From NCBI GenBank assembly GCA_963772445.1, contig CAVYXK010000016.1, positions 682,001 through 746,000 on the forward strand: DNA of 64,000 nucleotides. Reading direction: 5' to 3'. The stretch is from CAVYXK01 sp963772445 (GTDB lineage Bacteria > Pseudomonadota > Alphaproteobacteria > Acetobacterales > Acetobacteraceae). The position numbers and the translations under genes are program-made. Every line of letters starts with the position of its first letter. Within the stretch, counting starts at the first letter, position 1. The notes beneath the pieces were generated by a model, which saw only the letters and a program-made list of their open reading frames with translations, was not told where the DNA came from and searched no databases. Below, in pieces: positions 53,145 to 62,617 of the stretch.

Positions 53145-55469
53145 TCAGGCCACGCGTGCCTCCGCCAGCGCCTTCCACACCGTCTGCGGTGTCGCCGGCA
53201 TGTCGAGATGCCGCACCCCGTCCTCCGCCAGCGCATCGATAATCGCGTTAATCACTGCCGGAGGACTGCCAACGGCTCCCGCCTCGCCGGCCCCCTTCAC
53301 CCCCAGCGGATTGGTGGCGCAGGGAATCTCCAATAATTCCACTTCGATGTCCGGCAGGTCGTCGGCTCGCGGCAGGGCGTAGTCCATGAACGTGCCTGAC
53401 AGGAGCTGCCCGGAATCCGGATCGTACGCCGTGCGCTCCAACACTGCCTGACCGAAGCCCTGCGCAACCCCGCCCTGCACCTGCCCGCGCACGATCAGGG
53501 GGTTTACCGCCTTCCCGAAATCGTCGCAGACGACGTAGCGCAGCACCTCGACGTGGCCGGTCTCCGGATCGACCTCCACCTCGGCCATGTGGCAGCCGTT
53601 CGGGAAGGTGTGGAAATCGATGTTGGCCACCTCCACCGCGTCCAGCGTGGTCGCGGCCTCCCCGCGCGCCGCCTTCACCCGCTGCGTCTCGGCGAGCTGC
53701 AGGATATCGATGCCGCGATCGGTGCCGACGATGCTGAACCGCCCGTCGGCGAAGCCGATATCGGCCGGTGCGGCCTCCAGCACCTCGGCCGCTGCCTGCT
53801 TGCCCTTGGCGATCACGCTGTCGGTGGTCACCAGGATCGCCTGCCCCTCGGAATACAGGCTGCGTGCCCCGCCGGTGCCGCCGCCCACCGGAATGGTGTC
53901 GGTGTCGCCCTGGCGGATACGGACGCGCTCGGCATCGACACCCAGGCGGTTGGAAATAAGCTGGACATAAGCCGTCTCGTGTCCCTGCCCGGTCGATTGG
54001 GTGCCGACATACACATCGACATAGCCATCCTCGGCGAAGCGGATCTCGGCCCGCTCGGTCGGATCCCCGCCGGTGGCTTCCAGATAATAGGACATGCCGA
54101 TGCCGCGCCGCTTGCCGCGCGCCGCCGATGCCTGCTTGCGGGCGGCGAAGCCCGCCCAGCCGATCTTCTCCACCGCGGCATCCAGCACGGCCCGGAAGTC
54201 GCCGCTGTCATAGGTATTGCCCAGCGGCGTCGCGTGCGGCATCGCCGACGGCGGTACCATGTTGCGCCGGTGCAGCTCGATACGATCGAGACCAAGCTCG
54301 CGCGCCGCCGCATCGACCAGACGCCCCACCAGATAGTTGGTCTCCGGCCGCCCGGCGCCGCGATACGCATCGACCGGCACGGTGTGCGTGAAGACCCCGA
54401 TCACATTGGCGTAGAGCGCCTGGAACCCATAGACGCTGGCCAGCACGCTGGTCCCGGCAATGGTCGGGATATACGGCGCAAAAGTCGAGAGATACGCCCC
54501 CATGTTGGAGATGTTGCGGGTGCGCAGCGCGAGGAACCGGCCGGTTGCATCCAGCGCCATCTCGCCGGTGGTGATGTTGTCGCGGCCCTGGGTATCGCAC
54601 AGGAACGCCTCGCTGCGATCGGCCGCCCATTTCACCGGTCGGCCCAGCTTGCGCGCGGCATAGCAGGTCAGCACGTGCTCGGCATAGAGAAACAGCTTCA
54701 TGCCGAAGCCGCCGCCCACATCGGGGGTGAGCACGCGAAACTTGTCGCCTTCGACGCCGAACACGCCCTTGATCAGGTCGCGCACCAGCCAGCCGCCCTG
54801 GGTGTTGGCGTAGAGCGTCCATTTTGCCGTGGCGGAGTCGTACTCGGCGATGGCGGCGCGCGGCTCCATCGACGAGACCACGATGCGGTTGTTGACCACG
54901 GTCAGCTTGGTGACATGCACCGCCTTGGCGAACAATACATCGGTCTTTGCCTTGTCACCGATCTCCCAGTCGAACACGACGTTGCGCTTGGCCTCCGGCC
55001 AAACGAGCGGCGCGCCATCGTCCATCGCATGGGCAAGGTCGGTGGTGGCGGGCTGCACGTCGTAATCGACGACAATCGCTTCGGCTGCATCGCGCGCCGC
55101 CTTCGGCGTGTCGGCGACGACGAAAGCCACTGGGTCGCCGACATGGCGCACCATACCGGCGGCGAGCACCGGATGCGGCGGACTGGCCATGCCGGACCCA
55201 TCGCGGTTATTCAGGCTCACTGCACAGGGCAGCGGGCCGATCCCGTCCGTATCCAGCTCGGCGGACGTGTAAATGGCGTGCACGCCCGACAGTGACCTGG
55301 CGGCGGCTGTGTCGATGCCGCGGATCGCCGCCGCCGCGTGCGGACTGCGCAGCACCACGCCGTGCAGCATGCCGGGCAGCACGATGTCGTCGGTGTAGCG
55401 GCCATTGCCCTTGAGCAGCCGAGGGTCCTCGACTCGACGCACGGACTGGGCGAGGCCGAACTTGGTCAT
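53145..55469 (-). CDS. Molybdenum hydroxylase large subunit (xanthine dehydrogenase/CoxL family), orphan
   Basis: The protein has 774 residues from the ATG at 55469. Order: an N-terminal a/b-hammerhead domain (SVRRVEDPRLLKGNGRYTDD), then molybdopterin-binding domains. Cofactor loops are TPDVGGGFGMK, AYRGAGRPE and STGQGHETAYVQ; the catalytic Glu is in GAGEAGAVGSPPA. The loop AYRGAGRPE lacks the Cys of true CO dehydrogenases, so CO oxidation is unlikely. The medium (FAD) and small (2Fe-2S) subunits normally next to it are not in this window. Substrates in the family are aromatic N-heterocycles, aldehydes and purines. Confidence 0.87.
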   Translation of the reverse strand: MTKFGLAQSVRRVEDPRLLKGNGRYTDDIVLPGMLHGVVLRSPHAAAAIRGIDTAAARSLSGVHAIYTSAELDTDGIGPLPCAVSLNNRDGSGMASPPHPVLAAGMVRHVGDPVAFVVADTPKAARDAAEAIVVDYDVQPATTDLAHAMDDGAPLVWPEAKRNVVFDWEIGDKAKTDVLFAKAVHVTKLTVVNNRIVVSSMEPRAAIAEYDSATAKWTLYANTQGGWLVRDLIKGVFGVEGDKFRVLTPDVGGGFGMKLFLYAEHVLTCYAARKLGRPVKWAADRSEAFLCDTQGRDNITTGEMALDATGRFLALRTRNISNMGAYLSTFAPYIPTIAGTSVLASVYGFQALYANVIGVFTHTVPVDAYRGAGRPETNYLVGRLVDAAARELGLDRIELHRRNMVPPSAMPHATPLGNTYDSGDFRAVLDAAVEKIGWAGFAARKQASAARGKRRGIGMSYYLEATGGDPTERAEIRFAEDGYVDVYVGTQSTGQGHETAYVQLISNRLGVDAERVRIRQGDTDTIPVGGGTGGARSLYSEGQAILVTTDSVIAKGKQAAAEVLEAAPADIGFADGRFSIVGTDRGIDILQLAETQRVKAARGEAATTLDAVEVANIDFHTFPNGCHMAEVEVDPETGHVEVLRYVVCDDFGKAVNPLIVRGQVQGGVAQGFGQAVLERTAYDPDSGQLLSGTFMDYALPRADDLPDIEVELLEIPCATNPLGVKGAGEAGAVGSPPAVINAIIDALAEDGVRHLDMPATPQTVWKALAEARVA

Positions 55470-55597
55470 GACAGGCTGTCTCCGGATGCGGTTCCGATGC
55501 AAGGAGACAGTAACGCGCCGGCGGCGCAATCCCCAAGCCGGGGAGCGGACCGTCCCTGTCCGCCGCGGCACCCTCACCCGCCGCGCTACGCGCGGCG

Positions 55598-55624
55598 ACC
55601 TCTCCCGCAGAGTGCGGGAGAGGT
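55598..55624. terminator. Perfect 12-bp stem-loop between genes
   Basis: ACCTCTCCCGCA and TGCGGGAGAGGT enclose a 3-nt loop between the transglycosylase end and the hydroxylase start. It is probably a terminator for the transglycosylase gene. Confidence 0.5.
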
Positions 55625-55678
55625 GGATTCAAGCGCGGCGAAATCTCCCGCGGGGCGGGAGGGGTGGATTGCGGTTCG

Positions 55679-56828
55679 TCAGGACTGCGCCTCCGGCGAC
55701 AGCACGATGCAGCTCTTGCGGCTGTGCGAGAGAGAGGCACAGGCGCGGACAGCCGCCTCGCGCGACAGGCCGGTCAGTCGCGCCCGCCACAGCACGGCGT
55801 GCGTCTGGTGCACGCTGGCTACTATCGGGTGAGCGCGACCGAGCTGGCCATGCGACTCGGCCTTGGCGAGGCTGATCGCTGCCTGCGCCTCGCCTTCGCG
55901 ACCGAACGCCCCGACCTGAACCGCCCAGCCTTCCGACCCCTCTTCGCGGAGCGGCGCCGGCTCGGCATAAGCTCGCGAAACAAAGTGGAAGCCGCCACGA
56001 CGCGAGTGTTCCGGCGCGGTGCTGGACGCGAGCTCGAAGTGACTTCTCTGATGGCGCCCCCCGCCGCGGCGGCTCAGCCAACCGCGCGACCCGCGTCTCG
56101 CCGCGCCGCGGCGAGTGCCGCGCCGGCTGGCGGCTGCTGGCAAGTTGCACCCCGCCGTAGCGCAGCCCGGGCGGGATGTCCTCGGGCAACTGGTTCATCG
56201 CGTAATCCTCGGCCGCCGAGCGGTGCGCCGGCCAGACGCCATCGATCGCCGGCGCGATCATCGCCACGTACCGCCGGGTCTCGTCTGGCAGCGGACGCTG
56301 GTTGCTGAGGTAATCATCCAGCCGCCGAGGCCCGGCATTGTAAGCCGCCAGGAAGCCCGGCGAGCCGTACATGTCGTACATCTCGCGCATATACGCCGCA
56401 CCGGCCAAGATATTGTCATAGGGGTCGTACGCGTCGTCGCTAAGATTGTATTGGGCGCGCACCTCATCATAGGTTTGCGGCATCACCTGCATTAGCCCCA
56501 TCGCCCCGACTGGCGAGGTAATAAGCTGGCCGTTCAGGTACTCCTGACCGCGCGATTCCACGTTCATCACCGCGCGAATCCAGACATCCGGCACATCGAA
56601 TCGACTCGACGCTTGCTCGATGTAAGGGCCCCACGGATCCCCCGGCGGCCCGGGCGGCGTGTAGTTGCCGCGGGCGTGCGCGGCGTACTGCGCCGCCTCC
56701 TGCGATTGGTCGAGCTGCGGAGCTTGGCCCGCGCAGGCAGCCAGCATGGCAAGAACAGCCAGGCAGCCGAGTGCGCGAATGGCAGCAAACGAAAGCATCA
56801 GAAAGGTGGCACGCTGGGGGCGAATCAT
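55679..56828 (-). CDS. Lytic transglycosylase lipoprotein, frameshifted before its SPOR domain
   Basis: From 56828 a lipoprotein signal (ALGCLAVLAMLAAC) leads to an SLT domain: DVPDVWIRAVMNVESRGQEY (catalytic Glu), SPVGAMGLMQVMPQTYDEV, DPYDNILAGAAYMREM and FLAAYNAGPRRLDDYL. It cleaves murein glycan strands at the cell envelope. The frame then degenerates into Arg-rich sequence ending at 55629. A different frame from about 56100 encodes the SPOR domain GWAVQVGAFGREGEAQAAIS to a stop at 55679. One indel at about 56050-56140 thus separates the enzymatic domain from the septal peptidoglycan-binding domain. The SLT part should still be active. Confidence 0.8.
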
Positions 56829-57304
56829 CCGCTTGGAACCTCCGTCGTGGCGCGACCAGGAAATGGCCGGAGGGCACGGCGGCCGGACGGCCGTCGTTCA
56901 GGTGGAAGGTCAGGAATCGAAGCTAAGCCATTAGCCGGGTTTGCCGTTCAGCGCAAGATCATCTCGCTTGGCGACTCCGTCCCATGCACAGACGGAACAA
57001 TACGCGAACATTGCGGTTGCAGCCGCCCGCTACAACGATCCGGTCGTTTGATAACTTCGCTCAAGTTAACAGGGAGTTTCGCACGCAAAGGAAATCGACA
57101 ACCAGTCGCAAAGAGGCCGACAATGCCCGGCGCAATCAGGGAGTTTGGCTGGCGCGGCAGCAACCCGCTGAACCGATCAGGCCTGATGCGACGCAGCGAG
57201 CGCGCGCGGTCAACCCACAAAGAGCGTCCCCCTCGGGACGCGGTCATGCGAGTGGACCAGGAGATTACTTGGCCTTCGGCTTGGAATGACGAGTGCGGCA
57301 AATC
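56829..57304. other. Gene-free interval
   Basis: No gene is recognised between the transglycosylase start and the Rieske oxygenase stop. Confidence 0.45.
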
Positions 57305-58450
57305 CTAAGCCGCCGATCCTTCTGCGGCGCCCGGGGTTCCGGCGGCGGATGCGGGAAGGTGCCGAAGCACCCACTGGTGCACGGCGTGGGCCAGCTCGTC
57401 GCGCCACGAGAGCCGGCCGGGGCGGAACAAAGCCGACGACACACCGCGCTGTTGCAACTCGAGAATCCCGACATCTTCTTCCGCCACGCGGCGCCAGCGT
57501 TCGTAATACAAACGGGCGTCGTCATCGAAGTGCGGGCGTGCCACCGTGCTCTTCGGAAAGCAGCCGCCGAGCGACAGCATGGTGCGGTCCGGTGCCAGCG
57601 GACACATCGTCAGCCACCACATGCAATCCTGCGCGCAGGCAAGCTGGCTCGTCGGCAGGACCATGGTGAAATAGGTGCCGCGCTCAGCTTCCGGGCTGAG
57701 GCCCTCGATCGGTGGGAATGGCGGCTTCTCGGCCAGCACGGCGACGCTCCGGTCGCTCAGCACCTGCAGGCAGACCCAGTCGCCGCGGGTCGGAATGATC
57801 AACTCGCGCTGCGAGCCGACAGTTGCGGCGTGCACGGTGCCGGTGTGGTACGCTTCCAGTGCGTTCTCGACCAACATCTTCCAGTTGCAACGGCACTCGA
57901 TCTCGTGCCGCCAGGTGCAGACCATGTCGGCAAACCGGAAGCAGCCGAGCCGGTCCGGCAGATCGCCGAGATGCTCCATGAGCGGCACGGAGGAGGAGTC
58001 GAAGTTCAGGAACACCAGCCCGTGCCATTGTTCCAGACGGAGCGGCGCCAGACCGTGCGCCTGCTTGTCGAAATCCTTCGTCCGGTCCATCGCAGGGGCC
58101 GCCAGAAGCGAGCCGTCCAGCCGATAGGTCCACGCATGATAGGGACAGCGTATAGCGCGAACGTTGCCGCTGCCGGTGAGCAGAAGCGAGCCGCGATGGC
58201 GGCAGCAATTGGCGAACGCACGCAGCTTGCCGTGCTGATCGCGAAGCAGGATGACCGGCCCGCCCACTGTCTCGATGGCACGGTAATCGCCGGGAGCTGG
58301 GACTTCGCCGGCGAGGCCAACGAAGAACCAACTACGCAGATGGATGTGCTGCATCTCGGCGTGAAACACCGAAGCCGAGGTGTACATCTCGCCCGACAGA
58401 GCGCTTGCGCTCAGCACCGAATTTGCGGAGCCTGCCTGCCTGCTCAACAT
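57305..58450 (-). CDS. Rieske-type aromatic ring-hydroxylating oxygenase alpha subunit
   Basis: The protein has 381 residues from the ATG at 58450. The Rieske [2Fe-2S] ligands are C83 and H85 (CCRHRG) and C102 and H105 (RCPYHAW). The mononuclear iron site is in ENALEAYHTGTVH (H202, H207). It resembles carnitine/choline monooxygenase-like and related single-component alpha subunits. A reductase gene is not adjacent. Its ATG overlaps the end of anmK by 7 nt, so translation is probably coupled. The open frame continues far upstream only because anmK is frameshifted; the two are separate proteins. Confidence 0.87.
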   Translation of the reverse strand: MLSRQAGSANSVLSASALSGEMYTSASVFHAEMQHIHLRSWFFVGLAGEVPAPGDYRAIETVGGPVILLRDQHGKLRAFANCCRHRGSLLLTGSGNVRAIRCPYHAWTYRLDGSLLAAPAMDRTKDFDKQAHGLAPLRLEQWHGLVFLNFDSSSVPLMEHLGDLPDRLGCFRFADMVCTWRHEIECRCNWKMLVENALEAYHTGTVHAATVGSQRELIIPTRGDWVCLQVLSDRSVAVLAEKPPFPPIEGLSPEAERGTYFTMVLPTSQLACAQDCMWWLTMCPLAPDRTMLSLGGCFPKSTVARPHFDDDARLYYERWRRVAEEDVGILELQQRGVSSALFRPGRLSWRDELAHAVHQWVLRHLPASAAGTPGAAEGSAA

Positions 58451-59533
58451 TGATCGCCCATCCGCGTCGGCCGGGTAAGTCTGCCACCCGGCAACGGCCG
58501 TGGCACCCCGGTTGTTTCGGGCAGACTGAGCGGCAGACCGGCGGCGATGCGGGCGGCAAGGAAGCCGAAGCATTGCGCCTCCAGCGCGTCGCCGTCCCAA
58601 CCGACGGCTTCCACCGGCTCGACGGGAGCGGGTAATGCCTGACGCAGCGCATCCATGATCGCCGGATTGCGCCGTCCGCCGCCGGAGACCAGCCAGCGCC
58701 GCGGCGGTGCGGGAAAGGGTGCGGAGGCCGCGGCGGTCGCGGTGAACGCGACCAGCGTGGCGGCTCCGTCCTGCCGGCGACAGCGCCTCGATCCCGCTCG
58801 CAGCCAGCGCGCGGGCGAAGTCGAGGCGGTCTAGTGATTTGGGCGCCGGGCGGGCGAAATACGGGTGGGCCAGCAGCCGGCGCAGCACCGCGGCATCGGC
58901 GGTGCCCGCGCGGGCCAGCGCGCCGTCGCGATCGAACGACCTGCCGGTGTGGCGCGCCACCCAGTCGTCGAGGGGGCCGTTTCCCGGCCCGGTATCGAAT
59001 GCGATCAGCCGCTCGTCGGGGCCGATCCAGGTCACGTTGGCGACACCTCCGATGTTCAAAACTGCCAGTGGTTTCGGCAGATCCCGGGCCAGTGCCGCGT
59101 GGAACAACGGTGCGAACGGCGCGCCCTGCCCGCCAGCCGCCACGTCGGCCGAGCGAAAATCGTGCGCCACCGCGACGCCGGTGAGGCGCGCGAGCAGGGC
59201 CGCGTCGCCGATCTGCCAAGTGCGCCGGCGCGCCGGGTCGTGCAGGATCGTCTGGCCGTGAAAGCCGATCAGGTCGGGCGTGCCGCCAAGCGCCAGTGTC
59301 GCTCGGGCGTGCGTTTCGGTGAGCCGTTGGACGGCCTCGGTCAGCGCCGGGTCCTCCGGATCCAGGCCGGGAGCGCGGTCGAGCAGGATGCGCAGCGCTG
59401 ACCGCAGATCATCCTCATACGGAAGAGTCAGCGTCGGCCCGAGCGCAGAGACCACGTCACCATCCGTCTCCACCCAGGCAGCATCGACGCCATCCAGCGA
59501 CGTGCCGCTCATCAACCCGATTGTGCGCAGCAT
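58444..59533 (-). pseudogene. anmK: Anhydro-N-acetylmuramic acid kinase, one frameshift
   Basis: The gene starts at 59533 with the family motif GLMSGTSLDGVDAAWVETDG. IGFHGQTILHDP, LAVLNIGGVANVTWIG and IAFDTGPGNGPLDDW follow. Near 58780 one base shifts the frame. The continuation reads DGAATLVAFTATAAASAP, RWLVSGGGRRNPAIMDALRQ and VGWDGDALEAQCFGFLAARI to the stop at 58444. Together this is a full-length enzyme of about 360 residues that phosphorylates anhydroMurNAc during murein recycling. As read it is broken; a sequencing error is likely because both halves are well conserved. Confidence 0.85.
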
Positions 59534-59600
59534 GCTGCCTCGATTTCGCCGGATAGCCGGCTCATGCTAGCCGAAGTCGACCAGGTGCGGACCACCCGTC

Positions 59601-60846
59601 ATGCCGAGAAGCGATTTCCTGCGTGAAGCCATCGAGCGCGGCTTCGTCTTCCAGTGCACCGACCTCGATGGGCTGGACGCGACGATGCGCGCTGGGCCGA
59701 TCGCTGCCTATATCGGCTTCGACTGCACCGCCGACAGCCTCCACGTGGGCAATCTGGTGGGGATCATGTCGCTGCGCCTTTTGCAGAAGCATGGTCACAA
59801 GCCGGTCGTGCTGATGGGGGGCGGCACGACGCGGATCGGCGATCCTTCGGGCAAGGACGAGTCACGCCAGCTTCTGACCGACCAGCAGATTGCCGCCAAC
59901 ATGGCGGGCATCCGCCTCTGCTTCGAGCCGTTCCTGCGCTTCGGCGATGGCCCGTCGGATGCCTTGATGGCCAACAATGCCGATTGGCTGGATCCGCTCG
60001 GCTACATCCCGCTGCTGCGCGACGTCGGCACGCATTTCACCATCAACCGCATGCTGACCTTCGATTCGATCCGGCTTGCGGCTCGATCGCGAGCAGCCGC
60101 TGACGTTTCTCGAATTCAATTACATGATTTTGCAGAGCTACGACTTCCGGGAGTTGGCGCGCCGGCACAACGTGGTCTTGCAGCTCGGCGGTTCGGACCA
60201 GTGGGGCAATATCGTCGCTGGGATGGAGCTGACGCGGCGGACCGATGGGCGGGCCGTCTATGGGTTGACGACGCCGCTGATCGCCACCGCCTCGGGCGCC
60301 AAGATGGGCAAGACCGCTCAAGGTGCGGTTTGGCTGCGCGCCGACCGGTTGTCGCCGTATGATTACTGGCAGTTCTGGCGGAATACGGAAGACGCGGATG
60401 TCGGGCGTTTTCTGCGCCTGTTCACCGATTTGCCGCTGGATGAGATCGCACGACTGGAACGGCTCGGCGGGGCGGAGATCAACGAGGCGAAGAAGATGCT
60501 CGCCACGGAGGCGACGCGGCTCGCGCATGGGGCGGCTGCGGCGGCCAACGCGGCGGAGACTGCGCGCCTTGCCTTCGAGGAAGGCGAGGCAGCCGCGACC
60601 CTCCCGAGCGTCGAAGTGCCGTATGGGGAGCTGGTGTCGGGCATACCGGCTTTCCGCCTGCTCGTTTTGGCAGGGCTTGCCGCGAGCAACAGCGAGGCGC
60701 GCCGGCTGGTTCGTGGCGGCGGCGCGCGGGTAAACGATGAGACGGTCGATGACGAGGGCCGTATTCTTTCGGTCGCCGATCTGCGTGACGGCGCGATCAA
60801 GCTCTCGGCCGGACGCAAGCAGCATCGGCTGGTCCGGGCGATGTGA
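59601..60846 (+). pseudogene. tyrS: Tyrosyl-tRNA synthetase, one frameshift in the reading
   Basis: From the ATG at 59601: MPRSDFLREAIERGFVFQ, YIGFDCTADSLHVGNLVGIM (HIGH-like site H-V-G-N), MGGGTTRIGDPSGKDESRQL. At about 60075 the frame shifts and continues LRLDREQPLTFLEFNYMILQ, QLGGSDQWGNIVAGMEL, then SGAKMGKTAQGAVWL (KMSKS-like) and a C-terminal S4 RNA-binding domain (RRLVRGGGARVNDE). The sum is a complete enzyme of about 415 residues. TyrS is essential unless a second copy exists, so this indel is probably a sequence error. Confidence 0.9.
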
Positions 60847-60869
60847 CGCCGTTTGGAAAGGAACGCCAC

Positions 60870-61625
60870 ATGGACGCGCAACAAATTGCCGAAGCCGCCA
60901 CACTGCTCGTCGGCGCGCGCCGCAGCGGAAATCGGCTTGCCGAATTGCCGGCGCGCTGCCGCCCGGCCACCGTTGCCGATGCGCACGCGATCCAGGACGC
61001 CGTCGCTGCCCAACTCGGCGAAGCGATCGGTGCTTTCAAAGCCGCGGCACCGCCCGGCGATGAACCCTGGCGTGGCCTGATCTACACCCGCGCCGTACGG
61101 CCGTCGCCGGCCCACGTCGCCGTCGCGGAGGTCCCGGACTGCGGTGTCGAGGCCGAGGTGGCTTTCCGGTTCCGTCGCGACCTGCCCGCGCGGGCAGCGC
61201 CCTATGGGCGCGACGAAGTTGCCGCAGCGGTCGACGCCTGCGCGGCAATCGAGGTCATCACCAGCCGGTTCCAGGACCAGACGGCCCGCACCACGCTCGA
61301 GAAGCTTGCCGATTGCGTCAGCAACGGCGGCTTGGTCCATGCCGAGCCGATCGCGGACTGGCAGCACCTCGACTTGGCGCAAATCCATGTTTCGCTTTTG
61401 CTGAACGGTGGGGTGCAACTCGACCAGCGCGGCGGGCATCCGACCGGCGATCCGCTCGGGACCGCGGTGGCGCTCGTGAACATGCTGCGCGGCGGCGCCG
61501 GAGTCCGTGCTGGCCAATTCGTGACCTGCGGCAGCTATACTGGCATGCGCTTCCTAAAGCCCGGAGACACCTGCACCGCACGGTTCGAGGGACTCGGCGC
61601 GGCGGAAGTGACGTTCACGATATAG
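60870..61625 (+). CDS. 2-keto-4-pentenoate hydratase / fumarylacetoacetate hydrolase-family enzyme
   Basis: The protein has 251 residues from the ATG at 60870 (GGAAAGGAA upstream). It shows the MhpD-like pattern: ADAHAIQDAVAAQLGEAIGA, GVEAEVAFRFRRDLPAR with metal-binding glutamates, AIEVITSRFQD, and the ending GDTCTARFEGLGAAEVTF. These enzymes add water to 2-hydroxy-dienoates from aromatic catabolism, or decarboxylate oxalocrotonate. It follows tyrS by 23 bp and is alone as to pathway, so the substrate is open. Confidence 0.83.
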   Translation: MDAQQIAEAATLLVGARRSGNRLAELPARCRPATVADAHAIQDAVAAQLGEAIGAFKAAAPPGDEPWRGLIYTRAVRPSPAHVAVAEVPDCGVEAEVAFRFRRDLPARAAPYGRDEVAAAVDACAAIEVITSRFQDQTARTTLEKLADCVSNGGLVHAEPIADWQHLDLAQIHVSLLLNGGVQLDQRGGHPTGDPLGTAVALVNMLRGGAGVRAGQFVTCGSYTGMRFLKPGDTCTARFEGLGAAEVTFTI

Positions 61626-61696
61626 GCAAAGACCTACCCCCGCGTGCGACGAGAGGGACGCGTCGCCACTGAACGTGCCGACCGCCAGTAAAACAA

Positions 61697-61724
61697 GGGC
61701 TCCGGAATTTTGGTCCCGGAGCCC
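61697..61724. terminator. Stem-loop between convergent genes
   Basis: GGGCTCCGG and CCGGAGCCC pair around a 10-nt AT-rich loop between the hydratase and Bax-inhibitor-like stops. It is probably a bidirectional terminator. Confidence 0.55.
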
Positions 61725-61749
61725 CGTGCCGTATACCCTCGGCTTGCCG

Positions 61750-62523
61750 CTAGCTGTTGTTGCGGTTGCCAAGAAGCTGCAGCAGCAGCATGAACAGGTT
61801 GATGAAGTTCAAATAGAGGCTCAGTGCGTCATAGACGCTGCGCTTGGCCGCCTGCTCGGTCCCTTCGGCATAGGCGTATTGCACATAAGTCGCCTTGATC
61901 CGCTGGGTGTCGTACGCGGTCAAGCCGGTGAACACCAGCACGCCTATGATGCTGATCAGGAACTGCAGCTCGGTCGAGCGCATGAACATGTTGACCACGC
62001 TGGCGATGATCACGCCGATCAGCCCCATCATCAGGAAGCTGCCCCAGCGGCTGAGATCGCTGCGCGTGGTGTAGCCGTAGATGCTCATCGCCGCGAAGGT
62101 GCCGGCCGAGATGAAGAACACCCGCACGATCGAGGTGCTGGTGTAGATCAGGAAGATGTTCGTCAGGCTGAGGCCCATCGCCGCGCAGAACAGCCAATAG
62201 AGGGTCTGCGCCATCTGCCGCGACAGCCGGTTCACCCCCAGGCTGAGCACCAGCACGAAGGCCAGCGGCAAGAAGATCGAGATCATCGCCAGCGGCGAGA
62301 CGCTACGCACGACGCCCGCCGCGGTGGTGACCTCAGGATAGAATGCGTTGATCGCCGAGGTGTTGGCGATCAGGTAGGCGATGATGCCGGTCAGCAGCAG
62401 ACCGGACGCCATCCAGTTATAGACCCGCAGCATGTACGCCCGCAGCCCCGCGTCCAGGACAGCGGAGGTAGCGGTGGCGCTGCGGGAGTCCGGGGACGCC
62501 CGGTAGTCGGGACTATAGGCCAT
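61750..62523 (-). CDS. Bax inhibitor-1/YccA family membrane protein
   Basis: The protein has 257 residues from the ATG at 62523, with about seven hydrophobic helices. Family features are LRAYMLRVYNWMASGLLLTG, SLTNIFLIYTSTSIVRVFF, SIYGYTTRSDLSRWGSFLMM, and TGLTAYDTQRIKATYVQYA near the C terminus, which carries the conserved pH-sensing Asp. Members are calcium-leak channels or protease-regulating membrane proteins. The long upstream extension to 62676 is not family-like. Confidence 0.92.
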   Translation of the reverse strand: MAYSPDYRASPDSRSATATSAVLDAGLRAYMLRVYNWMASGLLLTGIIAYLIANTSAINAFYPEVTTAAGVVRSVSPLAMISIFLPLAFVLVLSLGVNRLSRQMAQTLYWLFCAAMGLSLTNIFLIYTSTSIVRVFFISAGTFAAMSIYGYTTRSDLSRWGSFLMMGLIGVIIASVVNMFMRSTELQFLISIIGVLVFTGLTAYDTQRIKATYVQYAYAEGTEQAAKRSVYDALSLYLNFINLFMLLLQLLGNRNNS

Positions 62524-62617
62524 GGGTTCTCTGCATCCTCTCAGGCGGGTGATAACCCGCGCAGGCAACATTGGCGACAGGCCGGTTTTGTTCAAGCGCG
62601 GCGACGTGAAGCCGGTT

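Noticed and set aside
53145..55469. Aerobic carbon monoxide dehydrogenase large subunit (coxL)
   Set aside because: The Cys-containing active-site loop of true CO dehydrogenases is replaced by AYRGAGRPE.
57305..59533. A single 742-codon frame that would fuse an AnmK N terminus to a Rieske oxygenase
   Set aside because: The fusion part between them is out-of-frame AnmK sequence. The true AnmK C terminus lies in another frame and stops at 58444, and the oxygenase has its own ATG at 58450.
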